From: Asparagopsis taxiformis
Taxonomy: Eukaryota > Rhodophyta > Florideophyceae > Bonnemaisoniales > Bonnemaisoniaceae
Direction: 5' to 3'
NCBI GenBank assembly: GCA_030407315.1
Contig: JALQPE010002425.1
Coordinates: 124,001-188,000, forward strand
DNA: 64,000 nucleotides
Shown here piece after piece: positions 45,286 to 56,256 of the stretch. The position numbers and the translations under genes were made by a program. Within the stretch, counting starts at the first letter, position 1. Every line of letters starts with the position of its first letter. A model generated the notes under the pieces. The model was not told the DNA's origin. It made no database searches and saw only the letters and a list, made by a program, of their open reading frames with translations.

Positions 45286-46755
45286 TCATATGTTATCCCC
45301 ATAAGAAAAAAACTCCGCCTCAATCGTGCCTAATCCACCCGTGGATTTGGAAGCACTTGCACCGCCACTATTTCCTGAAGATCGTCTATTTTGCTGTGCA
45401 GTTAATTCCTTCATAACGTAAACGGGGTCGCACTTAAGTTTTTCCCGGAACGCTTCAATACGCTGTAGAATATTGAGGCAATCGTTCATGTATGAGTTGG
45501 AAATGTTTGGTGGCAAGCTGCCATTTTCCTTGACGTCGTTGTCCATCAAGTGCACGATCCCCTTACGATCGTCAATAGAAGCGTTGATCTTATCGTGCTG
45601 AATCATCTCCAAGATTACAGTTTGCGCCTCCTGCGGGCTAGATAAACCTGCTCGTGAAGCTACATCCTCCATTTTCATAGTCACAAATGAGTTGGTCAAG
45701 CGCACAATCAACTGTTTGGTAAGCGCATTGGAGACTTGCTTCACAAGTCCCAAGTGTGATTGCTTGTCGAAGTGATCGCGATTCGATTCCAGAATTTTTC
45801 GCGTCTGCTCGCGATCGTTATTCTCGTAGGCGTGCGCCAGCTCGACATACTCCGACGCTACCTTTCGCATTCTGCTAGATTGGTACGAGCTAAATTTGAG
45901 GGGTGGTGGTGATTTGCCGGTCACTAACAAATGCAACAAAATGAAAACCTTGTAAGTGGCAACAGCGACGTTGAAAAAGGAACCTGGGGCCGGGGCGGGG
46001 ACAGAAAGAGCTAATCTACAACTCTGCAGGGCGGCACGATAGTCCTTGACTCCAATAAAGACAAGAGCGGAGTAATGATATATGAGATGGACATCGGAGG
46101 CTGTAATGGCCGTCTTGTTAACATCGAGCTGCAATCTGCGATGCTGACGAATCCATCTGGCTGCAAGTCTGTAACATTTGGCCTGGAGACAGGTGGCGAG
46201 AAAGTCTGCCTGCGTAGGCACAAGGAAATGTGGGGCTGGCGCGAGCTTTTCAGCCGCTTCGCGCAAGGGCCGAATAAGGGAGAGGGCGCGGGGCACATCA
46301 TCTGCATCTATCGCAAGACGGGCAGCATGTCGGTTGAGACCGACCCAACGCTGGGGCAATGCATGCACAAATTGGGCAGGGGTGGACGAAACGAGGGCAC
46401 GGTACTCCTGCAACAGTTGCGGAACAATGGGAGCAGCCGGCTCCACTTGGGACAGAATGCCATGAAAGACGGAAATATAGGCGAGATAATGGTCGGATGG
46501 ATTCAAATGTTCCTTGATATTGAGGAGACTGAAGAGTTGTTCTGTGTTGATCGTCTCAAAGGTGCGTTCGTAGAGGTCGTGAGCTGACGAAGTTGCTGCG
46601 TTCAAGCTCTTGTTGCGAAAGGAATGCTGTTTGAGGGCGGAAATGGCCTCCGGGAAGGAGACGATGCGGTTGGGCTCATGCGCTGTTGTGGAAGAATGTG
46701 CGGGCGGACCGGTCGGGGAGGAGAGGGACATGGAGCGCGAAATCATGGTGTCCAT
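45286..46755 (-). CDS. CSN3: COP9 signalosome subunit 3 (CSN3)
   Basis: 489 aa from ATG 46755, the first in-frame ATG. CSN3 is a PCI-domain scaffold of the COP9 signalosome, which removes NEDD8 from cullins. The N-terminal half is helical-repeat sequence. The C-terminal half contains the CSN3-diagnostic PCI region: LGLVKQVSNALTKQL, IVRLTNSFVTMKMEDVASRAGLSSPQEAQ, ILEMIQHDKINASIDDRKG and VHLMDN. These align with CSN3 (VKQ..SSLYKK.IQRLTKTFLTLSLQDMA...GPQEAE), better than with the proteasome lid subunit Rpn3 (PSMD3), which was considered. The C-terminus is Ser/Gly-rich and ends EAEFFSYGDNI. Head to head with Sec63, 435 bp between ATGs. Confidence 0.88.
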   Translation of the reverse strand: MDTMISRSMSLSSPTGPPAHSSTTAHEPNRIVSFPEAISALKQHSFRNKSLNAATSSAHDLYERTFETINTEQLFSLLNIKEHLNPSDHYLAYISVFHGILSQVEPAAPIVPQLLQEYRALVSSTPAQFVHALPQRWVGLNRHAARLAIDADDVPRALSLIRPLREAAEKLAPAPHFLVPTQADFLATCLQAKCYRLAARWIRQHRRLQLDVNKTAITASDVHLIYHYSALVFIGVKDYRAALQSCRLALSVPAPAPGSFFNVAVATYKVFILLHLLVTGKSPPPLKFSSYQSSRMRKVASEYVELAHAYENNDREQTRKILESNRDHFDKQSHLGLVKQVSNALTKQLIVRLTNSFVTMKMEDVASRAGLSSPQEAQTVILEMIQHDKINASIDDRKGIVHLMDNDVKENGSLPPNISNSYMNDCLNILQRIEAFREKLKCDPVYVMKELTAQQNRRSSGNSGGASASKSTGGLGTIEAEFFSYGDNI

Positions 46756-47190
46756 GGCGGTGCGGGTATGCCTGGTGACTTGAGCAACAATGGTCAATGA
46801 GGGCGCATGCTTGTCGGGTTGGAGATGGAGGAATGGAAGAAACGGGTAGAGTTGCAGAGCAAACGGAGGAATGGAAGGCAACTGGTGCGTGTGTTGCCGC
46901 CAAAGATGAAAAGGCGATGGGGTCCACGTCGGCGGACCGCGGACTCAAAACGAGTGGTGAATTTTGGATATAAATTAATCGTTTGCAAAGGTTTCGTGAT
47001 ATGTTGTCTTACACAACTTGAATTCAAACCAATCGTGTTGTTGCTCTGTGCAATCAACTCTGCGCGAGCCCCTACTGGCCCCGCTCGCATTTGCTGACCG
47101 AGTTGCTCTTATTTGTTCAACTAATACGTGCCACGACTAAGTCACTTTCGTCCAACGTCGTCACTTCCGCGACATTTCTAACTTTTTCCA
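46756..47190. promoter_or_regulatory. Divergent promoter of CSN3 and Sec63
   Basis: 435 bp between ATGs with no supported ORF. No E2F site or pentamer tract was recognised. Confidence 0.3.
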
Positions 47191-49260
47191 ATGGGCGGCA
47201 AATACTACACAGGAGATTCGGGCAAGGATAGCAACCTGGCTTATGATGACAGTGCTTTTCAACTTTTCGCCGTGGCAATTCTTGCCGTTTACTGGATTCC
47301 CACCGCCCTCTTTCGCATTGCGCGTCTCATCTATCGAGCAAGACATGTCAAGACCCCACTCGAGGAGGCTAAGGAAGCCTGGTGTGTTTGCTCACTATGT
47401 CAACACAAAGCTCAAAAAATCAACGCATCTCGCAGAGGTGCTCGCTCATTCCCAATTTATGATATTATCTTTATCCTTGTTACTATTTGGCTAGTCTTTA
47501 TGTCCTTTAAGGTTTACCAAGCCAACCTCAAAGCTGAACCTCCTTTCGACCCATTTGTTATTCTTGGCGTTCCGGAGACCGCCTCAGACAAGGAAATCAA
47601 GAAAGCCTATCGAAGAATGTCCGTCCTACATCATCCTGACAAGAATCGCAATGATCCTACGGCCGCTGATCGATTCATTAGAATATCCAAGGCCTTTGAA
47701 GCGCTTACCAAACCTGATGCCAAGGAGAATTACAGGAAGTATGGAAATCCAGACGGCTACATGGGCACTACAATGGGACTCGGCCTCCCAGAATGGTTAT
47801 CCGAAAGTGGAAATATTGTTCTCTTTGTTTATTTCACATTCATTGTGCTGGTATTCCCGCTCATTGTCGGCATCTGGTGGCGCCGGCGTAGCCAACAGCT
47901 CACAAGTGAATTGCTTGCGAAGACGTTCAAAGTTTATGGGGAGACTCTCAATCAGTCGATGCGATTCAGAGATTTGCTAGCTGCATTTGCATCCAGTTAT
48001 GAATTTGAGCATTTGTATTCCTCTGAAAACAGCGAATTGATTGCAGATGTGAATGACACACTGAAAAGGGCTGGCAAAACTGAAGTAAGGAAAACCAAGT
48101 GCTTTGTTGAGACCGAGCCATTTCAAGTTCACAATCTCTACCTGCTGACTGCGTACCTCGCGCGTCTACCTATTCCAGAAAAGCTACAGTATGTAGTGGA
48201 TGGTATGCTGGAGCGTAGCGAGCCACTGTTGACAGCTTTGACAGACACGGCTGGTGTGTTTCAGCGGCCTGACACACGAGCTGCGTGGTACAAGAATAAT
48301 ATTCGAGGTGATACTGCGCAATTGATAACGTGCATCAGCTTGACTCAATGTCTGAACCAGGCGCTTGACGAGAGAGTATCGCCTTTTATGCAGATGCCGC
48401 ACTGTACGGAGCGAGAGGCAAAATTCTGTTCGGGGCCGCGATCATCTCGTAGCATCTATGACTTTATGAAGTTGGACGTGTCTGAGCAGCGAAATATTCT
48501 GCGTGGATTCAGTGATGAACAATTTCTGGATGTGAAGGCATTCTGCGATAGGTTTCCATCCGCTAATCTGGAAGTTTCAGATCCGTATGTAGAAGGAGAA
48601 GAAGATGCTACTGTGCATGAGGGGGATGCGGTTACTATTCGAGTTCGGTTGACGGTGATGCGACGGGCGGGGTCTGTGTTTTCACCGCATGTGCCGCGGT
48701 TGCCATTCCGGAAGGAAGAGGTTTGGTGGTTGTGGTTATCAGATCAGAGATTACGATGTCCCATTGGGGTGCGTCGATTACTACCGAAGATGGCTCGCGG
48801 TCACGACCCAGAGAGAAGGCAGCGAAGGGATGAGGAAGAGTATGAACCGTGGCCAGGAGAAAAGGAGGCGGATTTGGAGCGGCTGTGTGCAGACATGCGG
48901 GTAACAGTATTTGATGTGAAATTTCAATTTGCTGCTCCGCGAGCGGGGGTGTACAACATGGAGGTGACTACTGCTTGTGATTGCTACATGGGATCGAGCA
49001 AGTGCAAGATGTTGAAGATGCATGTGCTGTCAGCTGTCGAAGAAGCGGAAGAAAGCGAGGTGCGGTACTTTGACACGGATGATGAGACGGAGTCTGAAGA
49101 AGAGGAGAGTTCTGAGGAGGAGGAAACGGAGGGCGAATATGAATATATTGAAGTGGACGATTCAGGGGAGGAGGGTGATTTTGAGGACGGGGAGGAGAGT
49201 AGTGACGATGACTTTTTTGGGATGAGCGGCGAAGCTAGCGGGGATCCGGCAGCGAGGTGA
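47191..49260 (+). CDS. SEC63: ER translocon protein Sec63
   Basis: 689 aa, single exon, ATG directly after a short leader. Sec63 is the ER membrane J protein that recruits BiP/Kar2 to the Sec61 translocon for post-translational import. Topology is visible: an N-terminal span (about 25-45, FAVAILAVYWIPTALF), a second span (about 89-108, IYDIIFILVTIWLVF), the luminal J domain with YRRMSVLHHPDKNRND (HPD near residue 148-150), a third span (about 209-230, GNIVLFVYFTFIVLVFPLIVG), then the cytosolic Brl region (helical and FN3-like, about 240-620). The C-terminal 60 residues are strongly acidic (DETESEEEESSEEEETEGEYEY), the CK2-phosphorylated tail that binds Sec62 in other species. The CK2 regulatory subunit gene happens to be the next gene downstream. 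Confidence 0.94.
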   Translation: MGGKYYTGDSGKDSNLAYDDSAFQLFAVAILAVYWIPTALFRIARLIYRARHVKTPLEEAKEAWCVCSLCQHKAQKINASRRGARSFPIYDIIFILVTIWLVFMSFKVYQANLKAEPPFDPFVILGVPETASDKEIKKAYRRMSVLHHPDKNRNDPTAADRFIRISKAFEALTKPDAKENYRKYGNPDGYMGTTMGLGLPEWLSESGNIVLFVYFTFIVLVFPLIVGIWWRRRSQQLTSELLAKTFKVYGETLNQSMRFRDLLAAFASSYEFEHLYSSENSELIADVNDTLKRAGKTEVRKTKCFVETEPFQVHNLYLLTAYLARLPIPEKLQYVVDGMLERSEPLLTALTDTAGVFQRPDTRAAWYKNNIRGDTAQLITCISLTQCLNQALDERVSPFMQMPHCTEREAKFCSGPRSSRSIYDFMKLDVSEQRNILRGFSDEQFLDVKAFCDRFPSANLEVSDPYVEGEEDATVHEGDAVTIRVRLTVMRRAGSVFSPHVPRLPFRKEEVWWLWLSDQRLRCPIGVRRLLPKMARGHDPERRQRRDEEEYEPWPGEKEADLERLCADMRVTVFDVKFQFAAPRAGVYNMEVTTACDCYMGSSKCKMLKMHVLSAVEEAEESEVRYFDTDDETESEEEESSEEEETEGEYEYIEVDDSGEEGDFEDGEESSDDDFFGMSGEASGDPAAR

Positions 49261-49839
49261 TAGGGTAGAAAGAGTGTACATGTGAGTGAATGATAAAATG
49301 AAGAGGTATGGACAAGTTTGGTCGGACGGTTCGGTAACGGACAAGCAGGTGGGATGAGTACCTCACATGCGTGAGTTGCGGATGTGCGGTGGGCGGCGAT
49401 TCGACGAGCGAGGGTCAACGCGCGGCGCAGCGTTGAATTGATTAGCCACAGCCACAAGCCGCGTCGGTCGTCGGCTGTTGAAATCAAGGCGTCAAGTGGG
49501 CCATGGGGCAGGAGGTGGACCATTGGGGGCATGTTCCAAATGCGTCCACCGCACGCGTACCGTCTCAACTGTGCGCACGCACATGTCGGTCTAGTAGCGT
49601 CCTCTGGCATGACTCTAAAAACGCAAATCTAAATAACATTCAACACACTCGCGTCTAACTCGTTTGCTCGCCCGCTGCACTCGCCATCCGCAGATCTTCG
49701 GCAGCGACGCAACAATTGTTGCTGTCGCTCGTGGCGCTCTTTCGCGCTTCGGGCTGCGACGCCCCGGGCGTGATCCGCGCCGTACCTGTGTCCCTTGCCT
49801 CCACGCGCGCCCGATCGCGCTGCCAACACGCCTAGCGCC
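49261..49839. other. Intergenic region before CK2 beta
   Basis: 579 bp. Short ORFs only; no feature recognised apart from an in-frame open stretch just upstream of the CK2 beta ATG. Confidence 0.35.
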
Positions 49840-50628
49840 ATGTCAAAGGTTATTGGCTCCACACCCGACGGCTTCTCCTCAGCCGAATCTGTGGATACGG
49901 ACGTGTCGGAGGACACGACGTGGATCTCGTGGTTTTCGCAATTGAAGGGCAACGAGTTTTTTTGTGAAGTTGAAGAGGACTTTATTCAGGACGACTTCAA
50001 CCTCACCGGCCTGTCCTCGCAGGTCACCTATTACAACTATGCTTTAGACACCATTCTCGACGTCGACATTCCGGAGGGAGAGCTGGACGATCGTCAGCAG
50101 GAAATGGTGGAGGTCTCCGCCGAAACGTTGTACGGCCTCATCCATGCGCGCTACATCCTCACAGCGCGCGGCATGCACGCCATGCACTCCAAGTACACCG
50201 ACGGCGCCTTTGGACGCTGTCCGCGCGTCTATTGCCAGGGTCAACAGGTGCTGCCCGTCGGCTTGAGCGACATGCCGCGTTGTTCTACGGTGAAAATCTT
50301 CTGCCCCATGTGTTGGGACCTCTACTTTCCGCGCTCGCGCAATCATAACGCCTTGGACGGCGCCTTCTGGGGCACCACCTTTGCGCACATCTTTCTGCAT
50401 ACATACAATACGCTGGTACCGACTCGAAATCGAGAAGTGTACGTTCCGCGAATATTCGGATTCAAGATTCACCCGTCGGCTATCCAAGTGCAACGCAATC
50501 TGAGCGGCGGCGATGACGCTGCAAACTCTGATGATCCAAAGAGCAGAAACGAATCGAGTCGGTCTAGAGGCAGCTCTAGAAACTCTCCCAATACAATAGC
50601 TGCAGCGCCAAGAAGAAGTGTTTCATGA
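49840..50628 (+). CDS. Casein kinase 2 regulatory (beta) subunit
   Basis: 262 aa from ATG 49840. CK2 beta dimerises through a zinc finger and bridges two catalytic alpha subunits. After an acidic/Ser-rich N-terminus (autophosphorylation-type) comes the invariant core: [31 protein letters not shown], then [11 protein letters not shown], the acidic loop and [12 protein letters not shown]. The zinc ligands are C-x4-C in RCPRVYC and C-x2-C in IFCPMC, and downstream is the conserved [14 protein letters not shown] followed by [11 protein letters not shown]. The C-terminal 40 residues are Ser/Asn/Arg-rich and variable, as in plants. Length is typical. Full family match over about 200 residues, so confidence is high. 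Confidence 0.95.
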   Translation: MSKVIGSTPDGFSSAESVDTDVSEDTTWISWFSQLKGNEFFCEVEEDFIQDDFNLTGLSSQVTYYNYALDTILDVDIPEGELDDRQQEMVEVSAETLYGLIHARYILTARGMHAMHSKYTDGAFGRCPRVYCQGQQVLPVGLSDMPRCSTVKIFCPMCWDLYFPRSRNHNALDGAFWGTTFAHIFLHTYNTLVPTRNREVYVPRIFGFKIHPSAIQVQRNLSGGDDAANSDDPKSRNESSRSRGSSRNSPNTIAAAPRRSVS

Positions 50629-50915
50629 CGATAGAGCGTGACGATGCCATCTACATTGAGCAAGCTGCATTGCGACCGTGTGTGTATGCTGGTGACTAAC
50701 AAAGATGCGCTGCCACATTTGTAAAACATGTGATTGAGTGCCAAGTACAGTGCGCGAAACAGCACGACACAGCTTTTTCAGAGCGCGATTTAACTCGTGT
50801 TATCCGACGTGTGTAATAAACATCCCAACAGTTGACCAACTGTACTTTGTAAATCTCAGGACCGTTCGGGCGCATTCGTCTCTGCCTTGCGCCAACGCTC
50901 ATCCTCCCGCCCGCC

Positions 50916-53323
50916 ATGTCCACACCCTTAGACGACGACTCCAATAGCGCTGAAATCGTTGTCAAGGCCAGGTATGCTGCCTTGCCTCCATCCACACTGC
51001 TTCCTCCCGCCCCGCCCCGCCCCGCCCCGTCCGCTAACCCGCCCTCCTTCCACGTAGAGATCTCGTGCACTCCTTCCAGAGCGAGGCCCAATTGCAGGCA
51101 AACACTGTAATCATCAATTCACTCCAAAAATGCATTCAACATCGTCGTCAGCAACATGTACAGCGCGATGCTCAACTCGTGCAAATCGTTTCCTCCAAAA
51201 TGCATCCTTTCACCGCCCTTGCAAACACTCCCTCCGATTCCTCCCCCGATGAAGACATTGTTGTCGTCTCCGTCACCAGGCATAAAATCCCCGACTGTTC
51301 GCTGCAGCAAATCAACAGTATTCGTCGCAGACGCAAACAAGGCGTGCTCCGTGTAAAAATGCACCCCCTCGACGTCCCCAGATACGACGCATGGGTTCCA
51401 GTTATACAAAATCACTTTGTCCTCGACTCTGACATAGAACCGTTCCGACCCTACTTTGGCGATCAGCGCACCAACCTCGAACAGGCAAAATGCGTCTACG
51501 AACAAATGGTAGACGATTACGACAAACAGTCCGCACTCGATTGTTTCAGCGACGGCGAAATTCGTGCCAACCGCACCTTTGCAGGCCCCAGCAGCGCCAA
51601 ATTTGAAACCTTCTACTCGCTCAAGGAACGTCGAATCCGTGCAGCGCAGCGTCAATCCATTCTCGAAATCGTCCGTCAATACGGCACCCACGATGCCATT
51701 TGGAGCGCTCTGGCCTATGCCTTTGGCATGTCCAATATTCAAAGAATAAAGCTCATCGGCGATCTCGCCGAAAGAAGGCGCCAGGAAAGTGCTGCCATAG
51801 CACAAAGAATTGCAAACTCAGCGATGCTCACCCGCACCATTCGCGAGCGACTAAGCGCACCCAAAGATGAACACTTTCGAGCTGATGGTAATAACGCCTC
51901 CAGCGCGCCGCTCATCCATTTCTGTTTCCGATGCCACCAGTTTGCATGCCATTTCCACGAAGGCGAGAATGTTACACCGATACTACCGATTCCAGACGTC
52001 GCCGCCAGAGAACGCGTCAACGCCCTCTCATCTGGACAAGCTGCGCCGTGTTCGCAACGCTGCTATTTATTATCTGCAGACGTCCAGGACGCTGTTGACG
52101 CCGACGAGAAGCGCAGTTGGTCGGCACAGGAAGTTTATTTATTGCGCGAAGCTACCGTTCTCATGCTGGAGGACCCATGTAATTTATCCATTGTGGTAGG
52201 ATCACGCTCATGTCGCGAGGTTTACGCACGCATGCAATTACCCGAGGAGAGCATGTGGAGAAGAAGAGCGCTAGAAGAATCACAACGACCACGTGTACCA
52301 ACACCTCGCAGTCCGACACCATTACAGTTCTCTGACAGTGATGAAGAGAGCATTGTGTTGAAAAAAAGTTTGAAACGAACGAGGAAGAAGAAAGGAAATC
52401 GTCGCGTGCTCAAGTCGGTGTGCCCTGCAAAAGAAAACGAATCCGAAAGCGAGCAGCGCAAAGATTTTGTACCATGCGACCATGCGGGAGCATGTTACAA
52501 GAGAAACGGGTGCATATGCATGGAACGGGAAATCAAATGCCAGCCGCAGTGTGCGTGCAACTGCGGCCGTTACGTTGAGGGCGAACATGGCATTCATTGG
52601 GAAGGACCAAGCGACACTGACCTACGACAAGGTCGCGCGATAAGGTGCAAAAACCGTGTTGTGGGCTGCGCATGTAAAACGGGACATTGTAACACTGACA
52701 AGTGCGCCTGCTACAGTGCCAATGCAGCGTGCAATCCAGACTTTTGTGTCGAATGCGACTGTGTGATTCTACCGTCTGAAATCAGCTTGCGCGAGCGGCG
52801 ATGTCGTAACGTAGATTTGATCACGTCGCGACACAAGCAAACGTTCATGGGTCATTCCATGATCCACGGACTCGGGTTGTTCGCTGGCGAGCAGTTTGTG
52901 CAGGGCGACCTCGTCGGCGCCTATTGCGGGCGCGTCATGGACGCACAGAAGATCGACAAGGTGCTGCGTGAATCCAATGCGCAGGAGACGACGTATGCAT
53001 TCAATGTGACGGAGAATTTCAGTATTGATGGCGGACGGCTGGGTAGTAAGGCTAAGTTTATCAACCATTCTAAACGGACGTCGAATCAAAACTGTGCTGC
53101 TCGGTTTGAACGCGTCAGAGGCGAGGGCCGCATATGTCTTAAGGCTACCAAGACTATTCGACCGGGTGAGGAATTTCTGTTTGACTATCAGGTTGTGCAT
53201 GGTGAAACGTATGGCTGGTTGAATGAAGACGCCAGTGATAAAGAAGTGGAACAAGTATCGGCACGCCAGTCGCAGTCGTCTAGTTTGGGTGGCAGCGCAT
53301 CATCTGAAAACGACTACGAATAG
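50916..53323 (+). CDS. Enhancer-of-zeste PRC2 methyltransferase, copy 1
   Basis: Two exons: 50916-50971 and 51058-53323; 773 aa. The 86-nt intron (GTATGC...GTAG, branch CTAACCC) is in phase 2 and holds a (CCCGC)n tract. E(z) is the H3K27 methyltransferase of Polycomb complex PRC2. The N-terminal half has the E(z) stretch DAWVPVIQNHF and the SANT-like WSAQEVYLLREATVLMLEDPCNLSIVVG (about 347-376). A CXC domain follows (about 465-570), with repeated C-x-C units (CICMEREIKC, CACNCG, CACKTGHC, CACYSANAACNPDFC). The SET domain (about 585-720) has GLGLFAGEQF, YCGRVM, the catalytic NHS with a later QNC, and EEFLFDYQ. The pre-SET CXC identifies E(z) and excludes MLL-, SET1- and SUV39-type enzymes. It is followed in tandem by a second copy. 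Confidence 0.92.
51007..51030 (+). repeat. Tandem pentamer (CCCGC)n inside the E(z) copy 1 intron
   Basis: Four CCCGC-type units in the 86-nt intron, between the donor and the CTAACCC branch site. It is a pentamer tract like those upstream of other genes but inside a transcribed intron. Confidence 0.7.
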
Positions 53324-53451
53324 TGAGGACCGTTGCCTGCAATTTCGCATTAAAATCCCATTTCAGGTGACTTGGTGCCGTAATCGCACCGAAATTTGAA
53401 TCCTACTTAACGCTGCACAAAACAGAACAACTGAGCCACAACACAGGCACC

Positions 53452-55742
53452 ATGTCAAGAAGGGCCTCATCGTCCACTGATGAAAGAAAGCCGCGCCATC
53501 CAGAAGCTCATTTAATTCCAGATCTAGTCAAGTAGGTTTGCGCAGCATTTTTTTGCCTCGTTATCTCTCCACTCCAAACCACAGCCGCAACCTAACCTCG
53601 CTCCTCCGTTGCCAGCTCTGTGATAGCCGAGCACACCGCCAACTGCATTAAATACGCACAAAAGCGAGTGGTCGAAGCAATCGAAGCGTATGGCGAGGCC
53701 TTTCGCAAAGATCAACTTGCGCGCGAAAACTGTGTCCAGAAGCAGGACTTTGTACAGCCGGTACACCATGACGTCGCCACTGGCGAACATATGCCCGACG
53801 ACGTCATTCATGACCCATCACTGGCAGCGCAGCACCAAATGGTTGCCAAATTGAAACGCACCAAGCCATCGACGAAAAGCAAAAACCGTCCGCGCCCCAT
53901 CCCACTCACCTACACCAACACGGTGCCGAAGTACGATGCGTGGATCCCTGTGCGCACCAATTTCTGGGCCGGCAAACAGTTGCACATCGAGCCCTACATG
54001 CCCTTTCTGGGCGACCAAGATGTCGATTGCGAGCTGGCCTTTGAGGTGTACGAAGACATGGCCGTCGATGCGGGCAAGGAAGTGGATGTGAGCGACGGTG
54101 AAGTTGATGATGACGGACATCTCATCTTGCCAAAGAATGATATCGAGCGTTGTATTTACCACTCCATTCCGCAGGTTCGCTGGCGCGAGTCGTGTCGTAT
54201 GTCTATTCTCAAAGTGCTAGATAAGTTTACAAAGCTCGATGAGCCTATGTGGCGCATGCTGGGCTCTGCACTCGGCATTAGAGATCCGAGACGCCTTAGA
54301 GCTGTTGCCCGTGTGGCGCAGGAACGTAGAATGGAAAAGCGATCAACACAAACGCGTCGACGTCGTGAACGGGAAATGTCGGCGGCTGTCGATCACATGA
54401 TGGATAATCCGACCGATGAAGAAATGCCGGCTGCGGAGGAGTGGACAGCGTCTGCAAATTGTTTGAAGCATTTCTGTTTTACATGCCAGCATTTCCCATG
54501 CCCGCAGCATGCCAATTTGGACGTGGAACCGGTGCTGCCTATTGAGGACCGTGCTGCGCAAAGTCGTGCAGAGAGCTTCAATCAGCTTCGTCCAAGCCGT
54601 GCTCTAAGACATGCTTCCTATCTGTTTCGGAAGAGAGGAAGGGGCATTTGTGCGACTCGCCGGATTGGACTGCAGAGGAAATATTACTGCTGCGTGAAGC
54701 TGTGCCCATGTTTGGCATGGACCCATGTTCATTATCAGTCGTTGTCGGTTCACAGACTTGTTGGCAAGTTTCGATGAAGCTCAACGACCCCATTGAAGCG
54801 GATATCGCGCATGATGAAATAAATAGAGCGCGGAGACCACAGCGCATAGAGGTTGTGAAGAAGAAACCGGCAGCAAAGCCGGACAAGAAGAACAAGGCGA
54901 AAATATCGTCCAAGACGGTTGTTGAACCGGCGGACACATCTACGAATATCGATCAGGACTTTGTTCCGTGCCATCACAACGGGCCGTGCACGATAGACAA
55001 TTGCATGTGCGTGAAGAAGGAGATGCACTGCGAAGCTACGTGTGGGTGCAATTTTGGACGCTACGCCGAGTGTGGACTGACTGGGGGAGTTGTGTGGCAA
55101 AGACCTAGGTTGGAAGCGGTACATCGGGGTGTGGCTCGCGAGTGCTGGAATCGTCATATGGGCTGTCGATGTGAAAGCGGACATTGCGACGACAACAGTT
55201 GCACATGCCACGACATGAACCGGGCTTGCAATCCGGACTTTTGCTCGTGCGACTGCTCTGTACTACCAGGACATATATCGGTTGGCAAGCGACAATGTCG
55301 CAACGTACCTGCAAGCATCGCCAAGCACAAGCGCACGTTTGTAGGCAAGTCGGACGTGCATGGGTTTGGGCTATTTGCGGGGGAACGATTCGAACGCGGC
55401 GACCTGGTGGGCGTATACAGCGGACAATTGATTGACACGCGTCTGGCGGACATGATTGGACGGTTGTATGATGCAACGGATCGCACGTATATTTTCAATG
55501 TAACCGAGTCGTTGGTGATCGATGGCGGGATGCTCGGCAGTAAGGCGAAGTTTTGCAATCATACCAAGCCGGGCAGCGGCGAGAATTGTGCGAGTCGACT
55601 GGTACGCGTGCGTGGCGACGCTTATGTGGCCTTGTTCACCAAGAGACGCGTCGAGCCGGGCGAGGAGTTTTTGTTCGATTATAGATTTACGGGCGAAGTT
55701 CCGTTGTGGGCTATCGATGAGCCGGACGTGCAAGTGGTGTAG
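53452..55742 (+). CDS. Enhancer-of-zeste PRC2 methyltransferase, copy 2, reading frame broken
   Basis: Exon 1 53452-53531, an 84-nt intron (branch CCTAACC), then exon 2 53616-55742, with a phase-2 intron at the same position as in copy 1. It is a divergent paralogue: N-terminal DAWIPVRTNFW, CXC (PCHHNGPCTIDNCMC, CGCNFGRY, CRCESGHC) and SET domains are all present. The reading frame shifts by -1 between about 54546 and 54597: the N-terminal homology (to IEDRAAQSRAESF) is in one frame, and PCSKTCFLS, WTAEEILLLREA and everything downstream is in another. Apart from this, both halves are open for hundreds of codons. SET residues differ from copy 1: YSG replaces YCG and NHT replaces NHS, with GENC after it. 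The break may be a sequencing or assembly indel, a recent mutation or frameshifting; no splice pair explains it. Confidence 0.8.
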
Positions 55743-56256
55743 ATCCAGCAATGAATGGCATGCGCTGATTCCACGTCAAAGAGCAGTTGTTGCACCGATG
55801 AGCTGTCAAACTCGTTGTATAAATACCAATGACAGTCGACCATTGCAATCGCTGCGCATTGCAATTATTTCGCTCGGTCCGCAGTGGACTCCGACAATCT
55901 CGCGGCTGTCCCACCCTCACCTTACAGTTGGACACTTTACCACATTCATTCATTGCCGGAAGCAAAGCTTGAATGCTATTTGTGCATCACTATGCAACAC
56001 ATTTTATTCCCCGCGACTCTCCTCGAGTGCTGCCTGTGTCTACCATTAAATCAACAATACAATCACCACACATTGTCGCTCTCCAGAGCCCGCAACTGTA
56101 TCTAGCCATCCACTCACTCCTACTTTGCACGCATCATTCGACCACCGCCTGTGCCAACATACCCATCTTGTCTTGTCTTGTCTTGCCTTGTCTTGCCTTG
56201 TGCTTACCTCCCATCCGTTGCAAAATATTCCAGCAAACCGCATCCAATACCAACAA
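55743..56256. other. Intergenic region with TCTTG pentamer tract
   Basis: 514 bp, no gene seen. Near its 3' end (56166-56202) is a run of TCTTG/CCTTG pentamers, 55 bp before the next ATG, so probably in the leader. Confidence 0.45.
56166..56202 (+). repeat. Tandem pentamer (TCTTG/CCTTG)n
   Basis: Seven pentamer units alternating TCTTG and CCTTG, about 55 bp upstream of the ATG at 56257. Confidence 0.75.

Noticed and set aside
45286..46755. Assignment as proteasome lid subunit Rpn3 (PSMD3)
   Set aside because: The PCI region (SRAGLSSPQEAQ, INASIDDRKG) matches CSN3, and the length fits CSN3 better.
54551..54596. A small intron to explain the E(z) copy 2 frame change
   Set aside because: Candidate GT..AG pairs there are 20-46 nt, mostly give the wrong phase or remove residues that align with copy 1, and lack a branch site.
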